Source: Meconema thalassinum
Taxonomy: Eukaryota > Arthropoda > Insecta > Orthoptera > Tettigoniidae
Length of the DNA: 64,000 bases
NCBI GenBank assembly: GCA_946902985.2
Contig: OX336388.2
Location: 1,500,360,545 to 1,500,424,544 of the forward strand
Reading direction: 5' to 3'
Part shown: positions 10,097 to 22,299 of the stretch, piece by piece
Layout: every line of letters begins with the position of its first letter
Position numbering within the stretch: position 1 is the stretch's first letter
Translations under genes and position numbers: made by a program
Notes under the pieces: model-generated
Databases searched by the model: none
The model's input: the letters and a program-made list of their open reading frames with translations, nothing else
What the model was told of the DNA's origin: nothing

Positions 10097-13000
10097 TTAT
10101 GACACATACTTTCGGAGACTATGTATATTATACGTCCCGTATAATCTGTTTCCCTCACTATTCTCCAGCACATATGCTGTTTTGCCAATACGTTTGGAAA
10201 CTATAAATGGGCCCTCGTAGAGATAAAAAGAACTTGGACATGACTTTCTCCAGCTTATTTGACTGTTTCGGCACTCTAAGTAAGACTCTGTCTCCCGGCT
10301 CGAATAGGTCAAATTTAGTTTCTTTTTGTTGGTGAATTCTCTTTTGTGCTGACTTAGATAAATTCTGTTTCGCCAACTGGACAATGTAATCCATCCCCGG
10401 TTGCTTACCCTCATTAAATCCCAACACCCTCGCTAGTTCATTTTGTGGTCTTTTTCCGAAGTGAACTTCGTATGCCATCAATTTCGTGCTCTCATGCTGG
10501 ACAGAATTCAGCCAAGTCTCGACCTTGGGAAGATGTCCAACCCAGGCCGTATGCTTGTCATGCACTAGAGTCCGAAAAAGACGAGCCACTTCCCTTAATG
10601 GACGCTCTGCAGAATTACCCTGAGGGTACCTTACAGACGAATGAACGTGTGTTATACCAGCTTCCTGCATACTGGTTCTCCATTTCTTTGCAGTAAACTG
10701 TGGTCCACTGTCAGATAGTATCCTGAGAGGAAGGCCAAACTCAGGTACATACTTACTAATGATCAGAAGGCTACACGCTAGTCCCGTGGCTTTCCTTAGC
10801 GGATATAGCTTGACATACTTACTAAAAGCGTCAATAACTATAAAATTGTACTCGTAGCCGTACTGTCCTTTAACGATCGGGCCAAATAAATCCACACACA
10901 GTAGTTCGCCGGGACTACTGGTGAGAACTGCAGATCTCTCCCCCACTAAATATTTAACTGGATATTTACTCCTTTGACAGGTGTCACACTTAGCTAAAAT
11001 CCTCCTAACATCCCTTCCCATTTTATTCCAAATGAAGTCACGACCAATTTCATAGAAGACCTTGGCAGCACCAAAGTGTCCTAACTCCCTATGAATGAAC
11101 CAAATTAGCTCCTCCCGCAATGTGGCAGGAACACATATTGCCCACCGATTATTCCTACATTTTCTTGCAAGAAGCCCATCCTGCATCTTGTACGTGAACC
11201 GTCCTACTTTCACATACTCTTCTTCACCTATTTCCAACCTAGCCAGTGGCTCCCTTAACTTAACGTCCTCACGTTGCTCCACTAGCATATTTCTCAGTGT
11301 CTGTAACGATGCCCTGTTGCTACTGTCCACACATGCACATATTAAAATACCGTCCTCTGCCTTAACCACAGGATAATCCCTACATAAATTAGTGTCCCTT
11401 GATAGCATGTCTGCAAGAATGTTATCTTTACCTTTAATATATTTTACTGTGAATTCGTATTCCTGCAGAGCAAGAATCCACCTACTAACTCTGTTAGAAC
11501 TGAGTTTACAAGTCCTCATATACAATAGTGCATGGTGATCTGTATGGATCTCAAATTTTCCCCCTACTAAATACATTCTAAATTTCCCTAAACTGAAAAC
11601 AATACCTAAAAGCTCTTACTCAGTAATCGTGTATCTTTTCTCTGCTGCTGTCAGTCCTCGCGAGGCTAAAGATACAATGCACAGATTACCCTCATCATCT
11701 TTCTGACATAATACTCCAGTAATGCCTATATGTGAAGCATCTGTCATAACCACATATTCCTTATCTTTTAACGGATATTTCAGCACTACAGCTTTCTCAA
11801 ATCCTTCCCTCAGCGCTCTAAAAGCCTGTTCATGCTTGGACTCCCATCTCCACCGAGTCCCACTTTTAAGCAATTCCCTGAATGGTTCTACCAACCCTGA
11901 GTATTTAAGAACGAACCTCCTGAAAAAGTTGCAAATTCCCAGGTATGTTTTTAACTGTTTAGCATTCTGTGGAACCTCTGCGTTAAGTTTCTTATTAACC
12001 CTACTTTCTTCTGGTGTAACACCTCTACTCGACACTCTATGACCTAAAAATGTCACTTCTGACTGACAGAATGATGACTTAGACAGCTTCAAAGTGAACC
12101 CTGCCTGATCTAACTTCTGAAAAACTATATCTAAATGGCGTACATGCTCCTCAAAACTGCGTGAACTAATTACCATATCATCTATGTAAATGGTTACAAA
12201 CTCTCCTGTGTCATCCCCTAATGCGATGTTTAAAGCCCTAATTAAAGCTGCTGAACTACTCTTTAACCCATAAGGTACCCTGCAAAACTGATAAAGGTTA
12301 TATTTATGACTAAAAGCTGTAAATGGCCGATCTTCATACATAAGTGGCACTTGCCAGAAACTGGAACTTAAATCTACACATGTGAAATACTTTTTACCCT
12401 CAAATGTCTGCATCAACTCTTCAATGGACATGGACTTCAGCTGATCTGAACTGATTCTACTGTTAACTAAACGAGCGTCTAAACAAATACGAACTGTGCC
12501 GTCGGTCTTGGGTACCGTGATCAAAGAATTAACATACGGACTGTTAGAGTGCTCAATAATCCCATCTTCAAGCATCTGGTTAATTTGTGCCTCAACTGCA
12601 CTCTGATAAGCGAAAGGTACAGGATATCTATGTCCTGTGAATACTGACCTATCAATAACGTTCAGTGAATGGGTATAGCAATTGGCCATACCAATGCGAT
12701 CCTCAAAAACTCTCCTATTACACAATAAAACATCATAGAGAAGAACACACTGTTCATCCTCTATATTTCCCTGAAATACAGCATCACGTAACGAGTCCTC
12801 TAGACTACCGTTCGTAATCACACTGCCCGCAAAACATGGAGAACCCCGCTCTACGGCTGGCGATATCTCATTTAAAGTACAAATTACACCTACAATACTA
12901 CTTCTCTTAATATGGTCATTGAACGCTACTTCTACTTCAGAATCACCCGATTTAAATTTCAAACTCCCTACATCATAACATAGGTTACCAGACACTCTAC

Positions 13001-13392
13001 TTAGCCACTCTGAACCCAAGATAACACTGAATACTAAATTTGGAATTACAAGGCAAATCTGCTTCTCTATATGATTATTAATTTTAATGTCTACTAAAAC
13101 TTGCTTAGAAATTACTTTAGACCTCTTCCCAACAGCTGTGATAACAAAAGTACTTTTAATTGGCATCTCCTCAAAATTTACTCCAGTTCCTTTCATTTTA
13201 TCATAAAATGCACTACTTATGCAACTCTTCATACAACCACTATCAATTAAAACATCTGTGTACGCCTCGGACACGTTAAATTTAACTATGGGGCTCTTAC
13301 TAACCACTTCCTGAATAATACCTTCATCATTTAGTTCATGTAATAATTCATTTCTTACATTTAGGTCATAGGGTTCCTGTATAATTGTATGG
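10097..13392 (-). pseudogene. pol of A2: protease-RT-RNase H-integrase
   Basis: Read on the minus strand: protease IDSGCMKS (about 13245), RT with FWQVPL and catalytic YIDDM (about 12175-12195), RNase H with TDAS (about 11740) and HTDHH (about 11545), then integrase. The integrase shows an HHCC zinc finger (HRELGHFG...CDTCQRSK, about 10970-11100) and a D,D35E core: VDLFGP about 10890, SDSGPQF about 10705, NSAERP about 10606. A GPY/F-like C-terminal piece (YEGPFIVSKRIG) follows. Damage: TTA to TAA at 11616-11618 in RNase H, and a frameshift near 10215 separating integrase from its C-terminus, which ends at 10097. Integrase would insert the cDNA and RT/RNase H would make it. Confidence 0.9.
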
Positions 13393-13423
13393 ACAGGGCA
13401 TGCTACAGACTGAGATTCTGACC

Positions 13424-15421
13424 TTACTTCGCAGCCTGGTTCGCGTTTAAAGAACCGCTACAGCTGGCTGTAGTACTACTAACTACTGCACTGGTCTGGT
13501 TGTTCTGGGCTGTGTTGTCATTGTTTGGCTGTATATTACTACCACTAGGCTGTCCTCTTCCTTGACCCCTATTCTGGTTGTAATTATTGTCATTATAATT
13601 TCTCCCTTGATTTCCCCTGAAATCATTATTTCTCCCTTGATTTCCCCTGAAATCATTATTTCTCCCTTGATTTCCCCTGAAATCATTGTTCCTCCCTTGA
13701 TACTGATTACCATAGCCATTTCCTCTGTTCTGATTTAGCTGATTATTATTATTATTATTTCTATTTTGAGCGTTGGCCCCTTCGCCACCGTTCCCTTGAA
13801 CCTCCTGATGCCTGGCTTCATTAGGCCTATTATTATTATTACCCTGGTTCCTATTGAAATTGTCCTCATAACCCCCTCTCCCTAGTGCATCAAATGTGCT
13901 TAACAAATTTTCTACTTGTGATATAGTCTTTACATTCTGGATACAAGCAGCCTCCTTGATCCTATAGGGAAAGTGCCTAAGTAGCAACCTCACCACATCA
14001 CTTTCCTCCTTCAAGCCATCCAGATATTTACACACTAATACCTGCCCTAAAAAGTATTCGGTCATGGTGGAGCTTCCTTTAGGGTTATATTTACCACACA
14101 CTACTCCCTCACGATGCTGCGACTGAATAACCTCATTCCAGAACTTTTCACAGAATTTCATTTTAAAATCATTAATATCAGTAAACTCGTCTCTGTAGAC
14201 AGCAAACCAATTCCTCGTTTCACCCACAAACACTTGTTCTAAAATTTCAACTACCTGGCACCACTCAATACTAACATTTTCCAACCTCTCCCCGAATTTA
14301 TTTTCTATAGTATTCATGAACTCCATTGGGCACCCCTGTCGATTGCTGAACTTACCCAGTTCTACCTCCCTGTGTGTGCTATTCACAAAAACTCTCCTAT
14401 TCTGACTATTTTCTTGCCTGATCCTAGCTTTTAATTTTAATTCTAATTCTGCGATTTTCTCCTCAGCCTTCCTCTCAATACTGTTTACTGTTACTTTAAT
14501 GTTTCCTTCTGATTCTTCTACTTTATCATATAGCTGTGCTTGTTTCTCCTCAATCTTGCTAATGCTCTCTCTATTACTCTCTCTTAAATCATTTACTTCT
14601 GCAACTATTTGTGAGTGGACTTTCTCAATTCTACCCCCCAGCTGTTCCTTAACCTCTTTAGTAGCTACCTGAATTTTGTCAATTTCTCCCCCCAATTGCT
14701 TTTTGACCTGCTGTGTTTCCAGTTGCACTAGTTCTTTTAAATTTTCAGCCTGTGTACTGATTCTAATTTCTAACTCCTCCTGTACTTTTCCTAATTTTCT
14801 GTCTACATCTGCAATAATCTCTTTAGCCTTCTCTTCCATCACCCCCCTGATCTCACCTCTAATCAGTTCGAATTTATCACTAATTTCCCTACTGTTTTGT
14901 TCTAGTTTAGCGTTGTTTTGTTCCAGTTTAGCATTTAAAGCGTCTGTACTTTCTTTATTTTCCCTACTGTTTTGCTCTAGTTTAGCGTTGTTTTGTTCCA
15001 GTTTAGCATTTAAAGCGTCTGTACTTTCTTTATTTTCCCTACTGTTTTGCTCTAGTTTAGCGTTGTTTTGTTCCAGTTTAGCATTTAAAGCGTCTGTACT
15101 TTATTTATTTTCCCTACTGTTTTGCTCTAGTTTAGCGTTGTTTTGTTCCAGTTTAGCATTTAAAGCGTCTGTACTTTCTTTATTTTCCCTACTGTTTTGT
15201 TCTAATTTGGCGTTTAAGGCATCACTACTAACTTTGTTCTGATACATAAACTCGAGAAGTAAAGTTTTTAATTCTGGTTGGCCGCCTACACTTTCTGTTT
15301 CAGTATCGGGATTTACCTCCGCTACCCCGGTACTACCATCACTCGACATACTGCTCGTATCATCACTCTCCAGTTGATGACCACTACATAACCTCATCTG
15401 TTTTTCTTTCTCATCCCCCAT
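13424..15421 (-). pseudogene. gag of A2 with one nonsense codon
   Basis: Same organisation as the A1 gag: MGDEKEKQMRL start at 15421, several near-identical coiled-coil repeat units, helical region, gag core (NRQGCPMEFMNTIENKF), and Asn/Gly/Arg-rich tail with three GRNNDFRGNQ repeats, ending ...NANQAAK at 13424. A Glu codon in the coiled coil became TAA at 15101-15103; the rest of the frame stays open. The coiled-coil block has more repeat units than A1 or A3, so its length is variable. Confidence 0.9.
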
Positions 15422-15507
15422 AGTGATTTACACCGATAAATGAAAAAAAACCAAAATACAGGCACAGAAATATATACCCTTCTCCTTCCACAAATGTTAT
15501 TAGATTT

Positions 15508-15531
15508 CAGCCCCAAGTTGTCGGCGACAAT
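15508..15531 (-). promoter_or_regulatory. Primer-binding site of A2
   Basis: On the minus strand, directly after the LTR end CCGTTACA, comes ATTGTCGCCGACAACTTGGG. It is nearly identical to the A1 site at 1516-1540. Confidence 0.65.
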
Positions 15532-16949
15532 TGTAACGGTATTTACTTTGCTCCTCGTTGAGCGCCAATTGTAACGGTTTTTAACGCCCCATGTTGGTAG
15601 CAATTGTAACGGTTTCTCCACGTTGGGATGACAATTGTAACGGTTTGGCTGCCCCTAACTGTTGGGTGATAGATGTGATTGTTGACCTTTGCCTAAGCTA
15701 TGTTGTTTTAATGGGCGCCAAGACCTCAACGCAATGTTGAAATCTAAATTTGTATTTAACAACGTCTAGCTCTGGCAGAACACCTTCAAGAGTCTATTCA
15801 CTCAGATCGTGGTATGATTTGATCATTAACCCAACAACAATTGTATCAGGAGAAGGAATTGGTCTATATCTAATGCTACCTACTGAAAGCAAAGATTGCA
15901 TGGTTAAAAGAAATGAATTTATTATATATAACAAGTATTGCAAAATTAATAATAATAATAAGTTTAAAATATATATATTGGAGCGTTGTGATTTTACTAT
16001 TACCGATAGAGAATTACGTGAGACCGGAGTCTGATAAATTATTGATTTTACTCTTATTCCCAAGCTATGAAGTTACTGAAATATTGAATATAAAACAAAG
16101 AGAAACGAGAGATTGCGTATGTCTGCGTCATTCGCGCTTACCACTGGAAATTGCCGAAGCATTTCCCTCGTACTGGATGTTGATGAGAGCTTCCCACTGT
16201 TTCCTGGACGCCGTCATCTTCTTCGATATTTGATGATATACTGGTAGATTTGAAGATTTATGGTCCGAACCTCGGAACCAACACGTACAACCACAACGGT
16301 TAAGTTTCACAAAAATAGTCCTCCACTCCTCGGAACATCGGAGCCACTCACGCGTGCAACCATACTCGGCAAGTTCTACACAGATTGTCCCCACTCCACG
16401 GCGCGCCAAACGATATATGCACTCGACGGTCTCCCACTCCAGTCCCGACTTCCAACTTACGTGGTCTCCACTGATTGGCTGAGCACCCCGCTATACTCCC
16501 CTCCTTAGGCTCAATACACACTCGGCGGGAGGGTGAAGTCGATTGCCGTTCCATACATCCGCTTTTTCTTGACGATGCGACCCAGCCTTGCGTCATACTT
16601 CTTGACAAGCATAAGCCTGTATCTGAATTCCCAGTGAGTCATGTCTCTCAATATACCCTAACTGACGAAACTCCGTAATATTCCGCAATCACATAATTTT
16701 CTATGATAATGTCGTTCGTAATAATTTGCTTGATAGTGTTTTCTAAGACATAGGAAACCTATCTGTATGCTTATAATTTTATAAAATGCTCCGAAAAATA
16801 CCTTAATAATAATTATAATAAATTAATAATAATAATAAATTAACATGAAAAATTCTCTTGGCTGAACAATTTGCCGCGTTAATAAATATAGAATGGCTTC
16901 CTACTGACTTATGCCAGTGGCATGAAAACCCCTCGAAAAACACGTTACA
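15532..16949 (-). repeat. 5' LTR of A2 (1418 bp)
   Basis: Pairs with 7625-9025 and has the same TGTAAC/TTACA termini. The right flank ATAC (16950-16953) matches 7621-7624. Confidence 0.9.
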
Positions 16950-16953
16950 ATAC

Positions 16954-17340
16954 CATTGAGTTGCGCCTTCACAGACAGTCCATCTGGCATTACCTCATCC
17001 GCTTCCACGACCGTTGAGAACCACAAGGGAGGTTCCTCCTCCGTCCGTTTTGCTGTTGGACCAAAATATACGTAATTGGTTTCAGTGTCATTTCCTACAC
17101 AGAGGGGACCATCACCTCATCCGCCAGAAGCCGTTGGCCCCTTCAGGGGGTCGAGTTATTCACCGCCGCCCAACATTCGGTGTTAGCTGTTTTTACAGCT
17201 GGTTGCCAAACTAGCTAACCCTTCTCCTTTCGCATTCCGGACTTGGGACCAGACAAAGAGTTCTGTAGTCTTCTCATAGGGGCAGATGACCTCGATGTTC
17301 TGCCCCTTAAAACAATAACAATCATCATCATCAGAGTCTT
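16954..17340 (+). repeat. SINE-like dispersed repeat
   Basis: The segment at about 16985-17065 (CGACCGTTGAGAACC...TTTGCTGTTGGACC) recurs at about 53805-53880. The region ends at about 17277-17335 with GGGGCAGATGACC...GCCCCTTAAAACAA and ATC repeats. That tail recurs at 19606-19662, 29572-29625 and (inverted) 30341-30386. A dispersed tail with simple-sequence termini is typical of SINEs; the head was not delimited. Confidence 0.55.
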
Positions 17341-18465
17341 CTCATCCTCAATTTCCATTGGAGCCTTTCGACTCAGAATTCAAATTTATTGATTACACGG
17401 GGATGGTTAATTCCTCGTATAAATATTCATTCTAGTCTTCAGATAAAAACTAATGATCATACTCTTTGCATGGTCAAAATACCACAGCCCTTCAATCCTG
17501 TACCCATGTAACTTTGTTTAAAAGTTTCAAAGATAAAACTTTCCCCTACATCCTTCTTTTAATCAGAAATTTGAGTGTAAGACATTTTCTCGACAGGCAT
17601 TTTTAATTAGAAATATATGTTAAAGTAAATATAAAATATAAATTTATCCCAGAGACCAGGTAATTTCAGTCAAAATTCTGGAAGCATGGTGTTTTTATGC
17701 TGTGCTCAGGTAATTTTAATTAGAGATTGAAAAGTAACGGATTTTGTTTGGTTCCTCAGTTTAGGGGCTGCGACAACACGGCCATGTAGCCCTGTGTACT
17801 TTTGGTGTGTGTAGAATCTGTCTGATAACCGGTGTTAATTGTGATGGCTGTGTTAGTGTGTGTTATCTGTTTTTAATTCAAGTTTGGACTACAGACATTC
17901 GATTTTCAAGTAGTTCCAACTTTTGCTACCAAACGCCACCGTCAACGACTAACTAGTTTTGAACTTGATTACTAGATGCCACCGCAGTCGGCTCCTGGCG
18001 ACGAACGTTGGAACCTAAGAGCATTTGTCAAATCTAACCTATAATTTAGCTTCACACAAAATCAGTGGAAGATTCTTTATCATACCATTATTTTTGACAT
18101 GGGACCGCCAGCTTTACTTCTCCTCCGAAGGAAGGCATACTGAGGGATGTTTAACGCTCTTAAAAAATCCGATGACTTCGGCCAGGTTAGAACCCGCGTC
18201 CTTAGGCATAGAAGCTCAGCTTGCGTAAAGAATTTTCCCCTGGACTCAAATGCATTGAATTAGATATTCAAAAATCAAGCATTTTCCCCATGACTTCTAA
18301 TTAGAAATTCGAAAGTAAAGCATTTTCCTCTGAACCAACATACTGTACATTGAATTAGATATTCGAAAGTCAAGCATTTTCCCCGTGACCCAAGTACTAC
18401 TAATTATAAATTTGAAAGTAAGGCATTTTTCACTGGATCCAGGTACTTAGAATTAGAATTTCTTA
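17341..18465. repeat. Degenerate ~50-bp satellite units and AT-rich spacer
   Basis: Units of the form CTGGACCCAGGTACTTTCAA TTAGAAATTTGAAAGTAAGG CATTTTCC (written in pieces) appear in very degenerate form from about 17500 and clearly from about 18230. The stretch 17720-18200 is AT-rich, with no gene or clear repeat that I can name. Confidence 0.6.
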
Positions 18466-19161
18466 ATGGGACCATGTCATCGAATGATTAGCTTGATGAG
18501 TCACGTCCTCAAGCTGTTTCTGAAAATAATCCATGGAAGAATCTTCAGAAAGTGCGAAGAATTTATGTCGGACACACAATTCGGATTCCGGGGTGGATTT
18601 GGCACCAGGGATGCTTTGTTCTCGATACAAGCCCTTGTGCAGCACTGCCAGGATATGAACAAGGATGTATTTTTGTGCTTCATTGATTATTAGAAGGCAT
18701 TCGACCGAATACAGCACACTAAAATGCTAGAACTCCTTCAACGAGTTGGAATTGACAATAGTGACGTACGAATCATTGTCAATCTCGACTGGAATCAACG
18801 AGCGAACATTCAGGTGGATAACATGTTGTCCGATGAAGTAAAAATTCGACATGGTGTTCGACAAGGCTGTGTGCTGTCTCCAATGCTCTTCAACTTATAT
18901 TCGGAGGCAATCATGTCGGAAGCCTTGGATGGGTTTCATCAAGGCATTGTCATCAACGGCACAGTCATCAATAATTTCCGATATGCAGATGACACAGTCC
19001 TGATCGCCGGAAGCATTGAAGATCTCTAAGCATTGCTGAATCGCGTGAACGCAGTTAACAATGATTATGGCTTAAGGATGAACATTCGCAAAAAAAAAAT
19101 CATGGTTGTCAGCAAAGAAGTAATTGATACCACATTATCAGTTACTGATAAAGCCAAAAAA
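18466..19161 (+). pseudogene. LINE-A, left piece: RT palm of a non-LTR retrotransposon
   Basis: The translation gives a non-LTR reverse transcriptase: DTQFGFRGGFGTRDALFSI, FLCFIDY(stop)KAFDRI, HGVRQGCVLSPMLFNL, and the catalytic YADD near 18980. There are stops at 18691-18693 and 19027-19029; after the second the frame still reads ALLNRVNAV...KKKIMVVSKE. It begins abruptly in satellite DNA, so it is 5'-truncated and lacks the endonuclease. It ends in an A run (19156-19161) at the Penelope-like element. The matching C-terminal piece is at 28305-28976. Confidence 0.82.
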
Positions 19162-19231
19162 TGTTATTCCGTCGATCAATACATTAGGTTACATATAATT
19201 TAAAAGTGGCACATGTTTCGGGCAATCATAT
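19162..19231. repeat. Left inverted terminal repeat of the Penelope-like element, outer part
   Basis: First 70 bp of the left repeat. It continues at 23190-23465 on the far side of the ISL2EU insertion. It contains, on the minus strand, GCCCGAAAC (19223-19215), half of a hammerhead-like core. Confidence 0.88.
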
Positions 19232-19349
19232 AGGCTCCGTGCGTTAGAGGGAGAAATGCTCCGCCACGCTACGAGTGGCTGGAATTGTAAGCTGTTGTGG
19301 TTTACCGCGGACCGCAGAAATATCAGCTGTCATCACACAGCGTGCTGCC

Positions 19350-20944
19350 ATGGCAGACTTGATAATAACTGTAGGATTTCAGAGTATTTTATCTGACAAT
19401 AATCGGCCCAATTCTTCGAAGAAAGGCCGTCTACTTGCAGAAAGTGGGCATGTTTTAAATTTAGTAGAAAAGCAGTTTGCAGGAAATACCAACAGTGTAA
19501 TAACTGCTAATGTGATAAGAGAAACATCAGTTCGCCAGAAACCTTATCATGTCACAATAGAGGTAACGTATCTATTCATTTTATGCATTAGTTATGGGTG
19601 ACAGCAGGGGCAGATGACCACGTAGTTCCGCCCCTTAAAACATCAATAACTAACTAACTGGGGTGACAGCGACATTAATGTTCATGTACACGCAATTTCT
19701 AATACGATATAATGTTATCGTAGGTTAATGCTACTAGAGAGACGATTGCATGTTCCTGTGAATGCCCAGCTGGATCGTCAGAGAAGTGCAAGCATATTTC
19801 AGCAGTTATTCATGCAGTTAATTCAGAGCATGTGAGTTCGCGAACCGATCAACCCTGTGAATGGTCTAGACCTCGAATCTCAAACGCGGGGAAAGAGAAA
19901 TATAACAAGGGGAAGAGGTTAGAAGAACTTTTTCCCACAAAAAGGCAGAGGCTTGATGTAAAACCAGCTGAAATTCCCGATTTGAAAACCCCATGTATAC
20001 TATCCAAAATTTTAAATGAGGAGAAAAAGTCAGAATCAGTTAAAGTTGCCAATGAATTGCTAGGAAATTTAATAACAGATGTCACAGTTATGGTTCAGAA
20101 TAATGCATGTAAAAATGTAATAACAACATTATTAATGAAACAGGAGACTACATCTGTAATAACGGTAATTGATGTGTGTAGTGTTAGCAATTCTGCACTA
20201 GCAAGTTATTTTTATAACACTCATGTTGTAATTAATAAGACTCAAGCAGCTGACATTTGTGTAAAAACTTTACATCAATCGAAGTCTGACCTCTGGTTTT
20301 CAGAAAGGAAGAAAAGGATCTCTGCAAGTAAGGCACATTCAATTAAAACTAGGAGAAAAGATCATGAGAAGTTGGAAAATACACTCTTGAACCCTAAATG
20401 TCTTAATGGTAGGGGTCTTAGAAATGTCACATTTGGAAAAAAGTTAGAAAAAACTGCACTTGCCAAATACACAAATTTATGTGGTAAAACAGTTGTTGAG
20501 AGTGGTCTCATAATTCATCTTACCCATCCTTGGTTGTGTGCTAGTCCTGATGGTATAGTAATGGTGAATGGGAAGCCAGAAAGGGTACTGGAAATTAAGT
20601 GTCCTATTTCATGTAAAGACAAACCTATCATAGGTGAAAATGAGGAGATTAATGTGCCCTATCTTATAAGAAATTCAGAAGGAAATTTGGAACTGAAACC
20701 AAATCATGCATATTTCACTCAATGCCAGTTGTTGATGTACTGTTGTGGGCTTGATGCTTGTGACTTTTTCATTTATACAGACAACCATAGTTCCATTCTT
20801 TTAGAAATTCAAAGAAATGATATGTTCTTAAAGGTCTGTATTGAAAAGTTGCAACAGTTTTTCTTCACACACTATTTAAGGGAACTAACGTGCAGATTTA
20901 ATAATGGGCTTCAGACATCAAGGGAGGTTGTACATTTGTCATAA
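19350..20944 (+). CDS. SWIM zinc-finger / YqaJ-like nuclease of ISL2EU, two exons
   Basis: Proposed exons are 19350-19562 (MADLIITVGFQSIL...) and 19724-20944, joined in phase across a 161-bp intron with GT at 19563 and AG at 19723. The join yields about 477 residues. Exon 2 begins with a SWIM zinc finger (CECPAGSSEKCKH, C-x-C-x7-C-x-H). The C-terminal half carries a YqaJ/lambda-exonuclease-like core with SPDGIV, LEIKCP and YFTQCQLLMY, containing the Asp and Glu-x-Lys metal-binding residues. The expected role is a nuclease accessory to transposition. An earlier in-frame ATG at 19275 is possible. The intron contains a SINE-tail fragment (19606-19662). The stop overlaps the convergent transposase frame by 34 bases. 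Confidence 0.82.
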
Positions 20945-22299
20945 CACAACACATGCACAATGTCATCAACACTACATAACAGCTCACTTGGAATTTTTCG
21001 AAGTATGTTATATACTTTCACTCTTTGAATGCACCGTTCAACATGAATTCGCACACTAGCAATATTGTAAATGTCATCAACTTCTTCAGGTGTCAAATGA
21101 CCTTCATGCATGAAGGGTGGCATTACTAAAATTGCATTGCTGTCCTCCAATATAGTTTTTATACCAGGAAAACCTTTATCAGCCATTATTTGATCTCCTG
21201 ATTCTATCAATTTCAAAATTCCACAGTCATTTGTGATAAAACTGTCACTAGCTCGACCACCATAACATTTGGAAACAAATGTCACCATACCACAAGGTGC
21301 AATTGCAATAAGGACCTTAGCAGTATATGTAGACTTATAATTAGAGTACATATACACACGCTGGCTGATCTCAGGAGGCTGTTCTGTTTTAATTTCAGTG
21401 CAGTCTATAATAGCTCTACAATTTGGATAGTTATCTTTAAAAACAGAAGGCAATGTAGCATTAACAGTATCCTTGCTAGGCCAGAAAACCCATTTTTTTG
21501 TTGCTTGTGCCAGTACAGGTAAAACAGATTGAAATATCCTAGAAATATTACTACGGTGAATATTGAAAATAACAGCAAGGGCAGCAAATGGTAAGGCTAA
21601 CTTCATTTTCATTAAGAATACCAAGAGTCTATTTTCTTTACTAATTTTGTGTGTATTAGTGTCTGGCAGCAAGTTTAAAAATATATTAAAAATTTCTTTG
21701 TTGACACCAGCCAGAACATTTAATTGTGATTCATCAGAAACTGAACTATAACCAAAAAATCCTCTTTCTTCATATGGGAAGTCAGGCCCAGACAATTTAC
21801 TAACATGTCTAGGTTTAGCATGTAATGTGTGAAGGGATGATATATTTGCTTGTGTGCTGACACTGTTTCCATCCAAAACACAACTGAATTCAAAATTGCT
21901 TTCTACATCACAATGTTTGTTTGTCTGAGTTTGGGCATCAGCTTTCATGGACACTAGAGTAGGCTCACTAGTTTGCAGATCTAATATATCAGGTGTTGAA
22001 ATGACTAGATTTCTATTTACACTTCTCTTCTTCAATCTCATAAATCTGCTGAGAGAACCTGTTCCTGTTGACTTTCTTCTGTAACATTCAGGAAAGATAC
22101 TTGGTACATATGCTGGACTAGCAGGATGTTGAGATTTACACCCTCCTATGAAATTTGTACTGCAGATTCTAGATGATTTTGAAGGTGTCCACAAAGTACC
22201 ATCTGCCCTATAACACAAATTGTGTAAATGTGGCAAATTTATGTAAACATACCTTTTAAAGTATGGGCAATCTGTAAATGCAAATATTATTTTGAACAC
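20911..22299 (-). CDS. THAP/DDE transposase of ISL2EU, main exon
   Basis: Open frame of 462 codons. The N-terminus shows the second half of a THAP DNA-binding domain (LWTPSKSSRICSTNFIGG, ASPAYVPSIFP). The C-terminal half is a DDE_Tnp_4-like catalytic domain: AIIDCTEIK (first Asp), MADKGFPG (second Asp) and HVERCIQRVK (Glu). The missing first half of THAP probably lies in an upstream exon: a splice acceptor (TTTGCATTTACAG, exon start 22271) fits, so the ATG at 22299 is likely not the true start. I did not find the first exon. It would bind the element termini and catalyse cut-and-paste transposition. Confidence 0.82.
   Translation of the reverse strand: MFKIIFAFTDCPYFKRYVYINLPHLHNLCYRADGTLWTPSKSSRICSTNFIGGCKSQHPASPAYVPSIFPECYRRKSTGTGSLSRFMRLKKRSVNRNLVISTPDILDLQTSEPTLVSMKADAQTQTNKHCDVESNFEFSCVLDGNSVSTQANISSLHTLHAKPRHVSKLSGPDFPYEERGFFGYSSVSDESQLNVLAGVNKEIFNIFLNLLPDTNTHKISKENRLLVFLMKMKLALPFAALAVIFNIHRSNISRIFQSVLPVLAQATKKWVFWPSKDTVNATLPSVFKDNYPNCRAIIDCTEIKTEQPPEISQRVYMYSNYKSTYTAKVLIAIAPCGMVTFVSKCYGGRASDSFITNDCGILKLIESGDQIMADKGFPGIKTILEDSNAILVMPPFMHEGHLTPEEVDDIYNIASVRIHVERCIQRVKVYNILRKIPSELLCSVDDIVHVLCYDKCTTSLDV

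Larger units (their letters stand above)
7625..16949 (-). mobile_element. LTR retrotransposon A2 (same family as A1), full-length but broken
   Basis: On the minus strand: 5' LTR 15532-16949, PBS 15508-15531, gag 15421-13424, pol about 13392-10097, noncoding tail, 3' LTR 7625-9025. Flanks are the 4-bp duplication ATAC (7621-7624 and 16950-16953). This is the most complete copy in the window and the only one that keeps integrase. The lesions found are one nonsense codon in gag, one nonsense codon in pol and a frameshift near the pol C-terminus. Confidence 0.92.
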
